This document shows, one piece after another, positions 33,546-38,233 of a stretch of 38,233 nt of DNA (its first letter is position 1; every line of letters starts with the position of its first letter). The stretch is taken from assembly GCA_007131285.1 (NCBI GenBank), contig SLQV01000002.1:1-38233 (forward strand), written 5' to 3'. The notes beneath the pieces were generated by a model, which did not search any database, was not told the origin of the DNA, and worked only from the letters and a program-made list of their open reading frames with translations. Source of the DNA: Myxococcales bacterium (GTDB lineage: Bacteria > Myxococcota_A > Polyangia > Polyangiales > SLQV01). Made by a program: the position numbers and the translations under genes.

Positions 33546-34999
33546 AACGGAGCCTCTTCTGCACCGGAGCGCAGAGCCTGTGCTGCTGATCGAAGGCGGT
33601 CGCAGCTGCGTTCGAGGCCAAGAACATCGAGAATTTCAAAGAGGCCTGCGTTTTTGCTTTGACCGGTAAGTGCCACGCGCGCGGGCTGCGCGAGCGCCTT
33701 CATCGAAAGGTTGCGTGCGTCTAGCCAGTCTTGGGTAGCGGTCTCGAGGGCACCAAGCTCCCAAGTCGGTAGGCTTTCGAGTAGTGCCGCGAACTCTACC
33801 AGCAAGGCACAGGCCGCCTCGGAGAGAAACTTGGCAACCGCGCTGGAATCATAGTGGGGCCTCGGCAGCAGCGCATAGCGTATCGTATTGGCCACCTCTT
33901 CGAGCGTCGTTGCGCGCGAAGTGGCCGTAGCGATGGCTTTGTCGAGCGTGACGTTGTCCGCCAGCCAACGCGCATCGACGGCCTCATCGGAGCGGATGGC
34001 GGCGCGAACCAGCTCGGCAAGCCGTTGTGGGCTTTGTCGCCGAAGATGGGTCGCCTGAACATGAAGGAACTTCTTGGCGTCATAGCGAGCCGCCGAAGTG
34101 CCCACGTTCTCCCAGGCGAAGAGGCGAATGAGTTCCTCTTTGGAAAAGATCTCTTGGTCTCCATGGGACCAACCAAGCCGCGCCAGGTAGTTAAGGACGG
34201 CTTCTGGAAGGTAGCCTGCATCCCGATACTCAAGAACGCTGACGGCTGCGTGCCGCTTCGACAACTTTTCCCCGCTCTGGCTGAGAATCATGGGCACGTG
34301 GGCGAAGCGCGGCGGCTCGTGGCCCAAAGCTTCATAAATGAGCAGCTGGGGCGGCGTATTTATGACGTGGTCATCTCCGCGGGTCACGATATCGATTTTC
34401 ATCGAAAGGTCATCGACCACGCAGCCAAAGTTGTAGAGGGGCAGACCGTCCGAGCGCAGCAGGATGAAGTCTTGCTGCGTCTGATTGGGTATATCGATGC
34501 GTCCCTTGACCAGATCGTTCCAGCCGGTTTGTCCGCGCTCGTCAACCTTGAGACGGATAGCGTAGGGTTGATGCTCGGGCCAGTCTGTGCGATCGCGCCA
34601 AATACCGGGGTATTTGAAGGGCGCCTTCGAGCCACTCGCCGTATGTGCATCCCGAGCCGCCTTCAATTCTTCGGCGGTAGCGTAGCAGCGGTAAGCCACG
34701 CCACGGGCCACTAATTGCTCGGCAAATTGCCGGTAAATGGCTTGACGTTCACTCTGGAAATAGGGGCCAAAATCGCCGCCGACCTCGGGGCCCTCATCCC
34801 AGTCAAGGCCGAGCCAGCGCAGTGATTCGAGGATCGCCTCCGCACTCGCTTCGTCGTGGCGAGCTCGATCGGTGTCTTCGATGCGCAGCACGAAGCGGCC
34901 GCCCTGGGAGCGCGCCCACAGCCAAGAGAATAGCGCCGTTCGCGCTCCGCCTAAGTGGAGGTAGCCCGTCGGCGACGGAGCAAAACGTACCCGAACCAT
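33542..34999 (-). CDS. gltX: Glutamate-tRNA ligase
   Basis: This 485-residue class I aminoacyl-tRNA synthetase has the usual GltX length. The HIGH motif appears as PSPTGYLHLGG at residues 9-19. RIEDTDRAR follows, then GLPLYNFGCVVDD, RGDDHVINTPPQLLIYEALG, and the KMSKS-like KLSKRH. The C-terminal anticodon-binding helical domain runs to the end. It charges tRNA-Glu in the cytoplasm. The Zn-binding Cys motif of some GltX proteins is not evident, as in many. ATG 34999 begins just after the divergent control region shared with the M16 peptidase operon. The CPBP protease gene follows with a four-base overlap, so the two are likely cotranscribed. Confidence 0.96.
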   Translation of the reverse strand: MVRVRFAPSPTGYLHLGGARTALFSWLWARSQGGRFVLRIEDTDRARHDEASAEAILESLRWLGLDWDEGPEVGGDFGPYFQSERQAIYRQFAEQLVARGVAYRCYATAEELKAARDAHTASGSKAPFKYPGIWRDRTDWPEHQPYAIRLKVDERGQTGWNDLVKGRIDIPNQTQQDFILLRSDGLPLYNFGCVVDDLSMKIDIVTRGDDHVINTPPQLLIYEALGHEPPRFAHVPMILSQSGEKLSKRHAAVSVLEYRDAGYLPEAVLNYLARLGWSHGDQEIFSKEELIRLFAWENVGTSAARYDAKKFLHVQATHLRRQSPQRLAELVRAAIRSDEAVDARWLADNVTLDKAIATATSRATTLEEVANTIRYALLPRPHYDSSAVAKFLSEAACALLVEFAALLESLPTWELGALETATQDWLDARNLSMKALAQPARVALTGQSKNAGLFEILDVLGLERSCDRLRSAAQALRSGAEEAPL

Positions 35000-35196
35000 G
35001 GCGGCGCTTTAGCCACGACTCAACGTCTCGGTCAAGGCGCTTCCGTGCCTATACGAAGTTGGCTCCGGCAGGCAGCGCGTGTGTGCCGTGCTCGACGGGG
35101 CACCGTGATGCTTTCATTCCGTTATTGATGTGAACGTGCTGCTTTTAAGGAATATGTCTTGACTCACGCGTCGAGGCTCGCGACCCTATAAAATCG

Positions 35197-36618
35197 ATGG
35201 CGAGCCGTCCGCACCGCAGCGCTTTGCGTTCGCAATCCAGCCCCTTAAGTCACGCGTTTTTGGGTGTAGGGCTTGAAGTGCGAGAGTTTGCGCTAGCGAA
35301 CGGTTTGCGGGTGATTCTAGCGCCACAGGCGCACTCTCCCGTGGTGAGCATTCAGACTTGGGTGCCGGCGGGATCCGGCTGCGATCCGGCGCGCCTATCA
35401 GGGCTTGCGCACCTGGTCGAACATCTGACCTACCTCAATACGCCCGGCGAGGAGGATTACGACATCGCTGTGGACACGCTTGGTGGGGAATCCAATGCAA
35501 CGACATGGACCGATTGGACGCATTTCCATCTGAGTGTCCCCGCGTCTGGGCGGCGGCAGGCGCTTAGGCTCGAGGCCAGCCGTTTCGCTGCGCTTACGGT
35601 TAGTGAACCATCCTTTTCCCGAGAAAAGCGGGTGGTTGAAGCAGAGCGTTTGCAGCGGGTGGAGGGAGACCTCGAAGCGTGGGTGAGTGAAACGCTCTAC
35701 ATGCAGGCGTTTCGTCGCCACCCGTACCGCTTTCCCACCGTTGGTACTGCGCAGGCGATTCGCGGCCTCACCGCTGCGCACTGTCGCGCATTTTTTGCCG
35801 AGCATTATCGCGCAGATCGTCTGTGCCTGATCCTGGCAGGTCACTGCGGTGATGCGAAGGTCATGGCTGAAATCTTGGACTCATTCGGCCAGCTTCCCAG
35901 GGCTCAGGCCAGTGCTCCTGGCGTGCTTAAACGCGCCCCGCACGCAAACAATCCTGAGGCTAAGCAGCGGCGCGCACGCCACCTTTCCGTTGCATATCCC
36001 GGCAGATACAGCGCGCTTTCTGTGGGCTGGAAATGCCCACCTGTGACGCATCCCGACTGGCCAGCCCTCGCGCTGTTGACAGAAGCGCTCTCTGGAGAGG
36101 GTGCTCGCGCTTTGCCGGAGGCTTTGAGCGCTGTGCTGGGTTCCTGTATTCAGTTCTCTGTTGAACTGACACCCTTTGCCCATGCGGGGCTGCTTGAAGT
36201 ATTTGTGTCTTTTCAGCGCCCGTTTAAACAGCGGCTTTTGCCGGAAGTGGCGCTACAGGCGGAGCTTATCCGCGCCGCGCGAAAACTGAACGAGACTGAT
36301 CTGGAGCGCGCCCGTCTGCAGGTCGCGCTGCGCGCGCAGGTCTCGCTCGAAAGCGCGCATGGTCGAGCCACTGAGCTCGGCTTCAGTGCCACGCTCTTCG
36401 GCTCGTTTGCTGGGCTCAATGAAAAGCTTGCGGGCTATCCTCGAGAGACGCTTGCGTCGCTCAATGGGGCTGCGGAGCGCTACCTTAAGACGTCGGGTCG
36501 CACCGCGGTGCACGCCTCGCCGAGCGCAAACCTGAAGCCTGAGCTCCCGCGGGCCGCGAAAGCGCGTCCCCGGAAGGTAGCCGAAACTGATCGCCACCGT
36601 AGTGAGAACGCCGCATGA
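35197..36618 (+). CDS. M16 family zinc metallopeptidase, catalytic subunit
   Basis: About 473 residues, the half-length of M16B processing peptidases. The inverted zinc motif HxxEH is HLVEH (residues 72-76), and the third zinc ligand should be a Glu in VVEAERLQR (about 148-150). The domain opens with REFALANGLRVILAPQ and has the typical LGGESNATTWTDWTHF and RHPYRFPTVGT. It lacks the C-terminal substrate-binding Arg/Tyr motif, which the next gene supplies, so the pair is likely a heterodimeric M16B peptidase. The location is unclear: no signal peptide is seen with either start. The start is uncertain; TATAAA (35187-35192) is close to ATG 35197, and GTG 35278 (EVREF) is an alternative. ATGA overlap with the next gene. 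Confidence 0.92.
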   Translation: MASRPHRSALRSQSSPLSHAFLGVGLEVREFALANGLRVILAPQAHSPVVSIQTWVPAGSGCDPARLSGLAHLVEHLTYLNTPGEEDYDIAVDTLGGESNATTWTDWTHFHLSVPASGRRQALRLEASRFAALTVSEPSFSREKRVVEAERLQRVEGDLEAWVSETLYMQAFRRHPYRFPTVGTAQAIRGLTAAHCRAFFAEHYRADRLCLILAGHCGDAKVMAEILDSFGQLPRAQASAPGVLKRAPHANNPEAKQRRARHLSVAYPGRYSALSVGWKCPPVTHPDWPALALLTEALSGEGARALPEALSAVLGSCIQFSVELTPFAHAGLLEVFVSFQRPFKQRLLPEVALQAELIRAARKLNETDLERARLQVALRAQVSLESAHGRATELGFSATLFGSFAGLNEKLAGYPRETLASLNGAAERYLKTSGRTAVHASPSANLKPELPRAAKARPRKVAETDRHRSENAA

Positions 36619-38039
36619 GTGACCCAAGTCCACCGGCGTTTGCGCGCCTCGCAGCGTTTCCAGGCTGGGAGGGCGCGCTCCAGCGTCAGGGTCAAACGCG
36701 CTTTCGGTCATCGACAGGAATGACGGTGATCGTGGAGCAGGACACTTCCGCTCACTTTACTACGGTCGAACTCGCCCTACGGCGCAGTCTGGAGGATGAG
36801 AGCGCCGCGGAGTTTGGCGCCACTTGGTTGCTAATATCGCAAATACTTGGAAGTATACCGTCTTGCTATACTTCGGGGTCCCGGAATCCCGTTGCCGGTT
36901 TAGCGGAGCGCGGGGTGGCGCTGAGGCGGGAGGTTCAGGGGCAGGTAGCGCGCCTTGTCGCAACGTTGCCTTCTGTACAGCTTCCGGCTTTTCTTTCGGC
37001 GCTAGGACAAGGTCTCACTTGTTATCGAAGTGTTTCCGGCCTTAAGCGGGCGCGCGCAGCCGTTGGGCGTGAGCTAATGCCAGGGCACCTCGGCGATGAA
37101 GAGCTTGCGCGGCTGCTGCTTGCGGTACCTGACTCTGCGTCGGTATGGCCGCCGATTCCCCCCGATCTTGCGCATCTGACGCCCGCCAGTCTCAATGCGT
37201 TTCAGCGCCGTACCCTCGTAGGCTCGAATCTGGTGCTCGGCGTCGCGGGGCCGCATTCGCTCGCAGAAGTCGCGCTTCATGTCGGTAGCTGCTTCACGCA
37301 TCTTCGTCCGGGGCGAGTCACCAGTGGGAGGGTGAACGGTGGTTGCGCGCTCGCCGCACGTAGCCGAGGCAGCCGCCTGCCCCTGCGCAAGGACGGTTGC
37401 GCATTGGTTATGCGGTCCGCGCAAGGGCCCGCGGGCGTATTGCTTGCTTTGAGCGCGCCGCGTAGTCGACAGACAGATCCGCTGGCTTTACTTCTGGCGC
37501 ATCACGTTCTTGGCGGATCCTTCGCGTCGCGTCTAGTACGCGCCCTAAGGTCGGAGCACGGTCTTGCGTACGCAACCCATGCCTCCCTCGATTTCCACGA
37601 TCGTGGCGAGCAGCTGACGCTTTGGGCCGCGCCGCGTAGCGAAGATGTAGGCGCTACGATGGCGGTCATGCTCGATGTCGTCGGACGTTTTGCTGCTGAG
37701 GGGCCGTCCCCAGCCGAGCTAAAGCGTGCAAAACATGTGCTGGCGTTGCAGCAGCGGGGCGTCGGCGAAACCGCTAGCGAGCGGCTGCGCGAGCATATCG
37801 ACCTTGATGTGTGGAATCTGGGATCGGGCGCGAGTGACGGCCTTGCCGCGCGCCTCATCTCTGTCTCGGCGGAAGCGGTGCGTGCCGCAGTCGCTGCGCG
37901 TACCGGTCGTTATTGGGTAGTCGTTGATACCGAAGACGCGAGTGGGAGAGCGTGGTTTGAGGCGCGGCAGCAACGTGAGCTCTGCACTGCGTGGTCCATC
38001 GGTGCCAAAGATGGGCGACTCTTCAAGGGTATCCCCTAA
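36615..38039 (+). CDS. M16 family peptidase, non-catalytic partner subunit
   Basis: About 474 residues, M16-like but without an HxxEH zinc site; the equivalent early segment (around residues 67-80) reads ATWLLISQILGSIP. The C-terminal half has the conserved LGGSFASRLVRALRSEHG followed by LAYATHAS (residues about 299-324), the R/Y substrate-binding motif of M16B partner subunits. It probably dimerises with the upstream catalytic subunit to form the proteolytic chamber. ATG 36615 overlaps the previous stop (ATGA), so the two are co-translated in roughly equal amounts. Arg-rich stretches in the middle (GRVNGGCALAARSRGSR) are odd but keep the frame. It ends at 38039, close to the window edge. Confidence 0.88.
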   Translation: MSDPSPPAFARLAAFPGWEGALQRQGQTRFRSSTGMTVIVEQDTSAHFTTVELALRRSLEDESAAEFGATWLLISQILGSIPSCYTSGSRNPVAGLAERGVALRREVQGQVARLVATLPSVQLPAFLSALGQGLTCYRSVSGLKRARAAVGRELMPGHLGDEELARLLLAVPDSASVWPPIPPDLAHLTPASLNAFQRRTLVGSNLVLGVAGPHSLAEVALHVGSCFTHLRPGRVTSGRVNGGCALAARSRGSRLPLRKDGCALVMRSAQGPAGVLLALSAPRSRQTDPLALLLAHHVLGGSFASRLVRALRSEHGLAYATHASLDFHDRGEQLTLWAAPRSEDVGATMAVMLDVVGRFAAEGPSPAELKRAKHVLALQQRGVGETASERLREHIDLDVWNLGSGASDGLAARLISVSAEAVRAAVAARTGRYWVVVDTEDASGRAWFEARQQRELCTAWSIGAKDGRLFKGIP

Positions 38040-38175
38040 CGTGAACCATGGGCCCCGCGTCGCCAGCTCTGGTCCTTAACGTTGATGCGGAATCTAGACG
38101 TCTGGCCTTAAACCACGCGTGATCGGTTAAGCGAGCTGCGTGTTCGGTTGAGGGTCTGAGGCGAGCGCGCCCACA

Positions 38176-38218
38176 GCCAAAAACCGCAGCGAACTTGGGG
38201 TTCGTGAGGATTTTTGGC
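38176..38218. other. Two-tier inverted repeat after the M16 operon
   Basis: GCCAAAAA (38176-38183) pairs with TTTTTGGC (38211-38218). Inside it CGAAC (38190-38194) pairs with GTTCG (38200-38204) around TTGGG. It lies about 140 bases past the M16 operon stop. It could be a terminator-like structure or the edge of another element cut by the window end. Confidence 0.45.
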
Positions 38219-38233
38219 GAGGACGTAAGCCGG

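Noticed and set aside
36615-38039. Broken or pseudogene status of the second M16 gene because HxxEH is missing
   Set aside because: The frame is intact, it overlaps the catalytic subunit and it keeps the R/Y motif, as expected of a partner subunit.
1-38233. CRISPR array, prophage or complete insertion sequence
   Set aside because: No regularly spaced direct repeats, no phage structural or integrase genes and no transposase were found; the mobile DNA is limited to the miniature elements.

Overview
The window looks like chromosomal DNA from a member of the Myxococcota (a former deltaproteobacterium). The clues are a CdnL/CarD-type RNA polymerase regulator, an OmpA protein with thrombospondin type-3 calcium repeats, an FHA protein with a DUF4388-like tail, a lysine/alanine-rich histone H1-like protein, a MYXO-CTERM-like sorting tail, and an M16 peptidase pair. 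This is inferred from protein content; no rRNA, tRNA or other taxonomic marker gene was found.

Region 1 (1-7032, + strand) is part of a type VI secretion locus: the probable end of tssB, then tssC, hcp, tssE, tssF, tssG and an unrecognised lipoprotein gene. These make the sheath, inner tube and baseplate. TssK, TssL, TssM, ClpV and VgrG are not in the window. Region 2 (7029-18360) is mostly - strand housekeeping: a DUF2141 protein, cobalamin-dependent methionine synthase (metH), a + strand OppD-type ATPase on its own, then a tight - strand series reading rng, rph, rdgB, an AI-2E-type permease and ahcY. metH and ahcY are consecutive steps of the activated methyl cycle. Region 3 (18361-26300) is gene-poor: cdnL, an OmpA/MotB-like envelope protein, the histone H1-like gene and an OmpA-TSP3 outer-membrane protein, separated by long noncoding gaps.

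Those gaps hold the most unusual content: a family of about 125-165 bp miniature elements with IS66-like ends (GTAA..CGTTCAG). Two copies are intact, at 21412-21568 and 23393-23550. Each is flanked by a perfect 8-bp target duplication (GAATCCTG and CTCGCAAG). They carry a hairpin whose stem is kept by compensatory changes. Decayed copies lie at 2907-3021 (between tssE and tssF), 19776-19901 and 23853-24016, and one intact copy sits inside an older inverted copy. No transposase is present.

Region 4 (26299-38039) holds an FHA/DUF4388 protein, a MYXO-CTERM-like Ig-fold protein with a clear terminator, an orphan FliH/SctL-like protein, a PilZ protein, phosphatidylserine synthase, a processive GT2 glycosyltransferase, a CPBP intramembrane protease overlapping gltX, and a two-gene M16 zinc-peptidase operon in which one subunit carries the zinc site and the other the substrate-binding motif.
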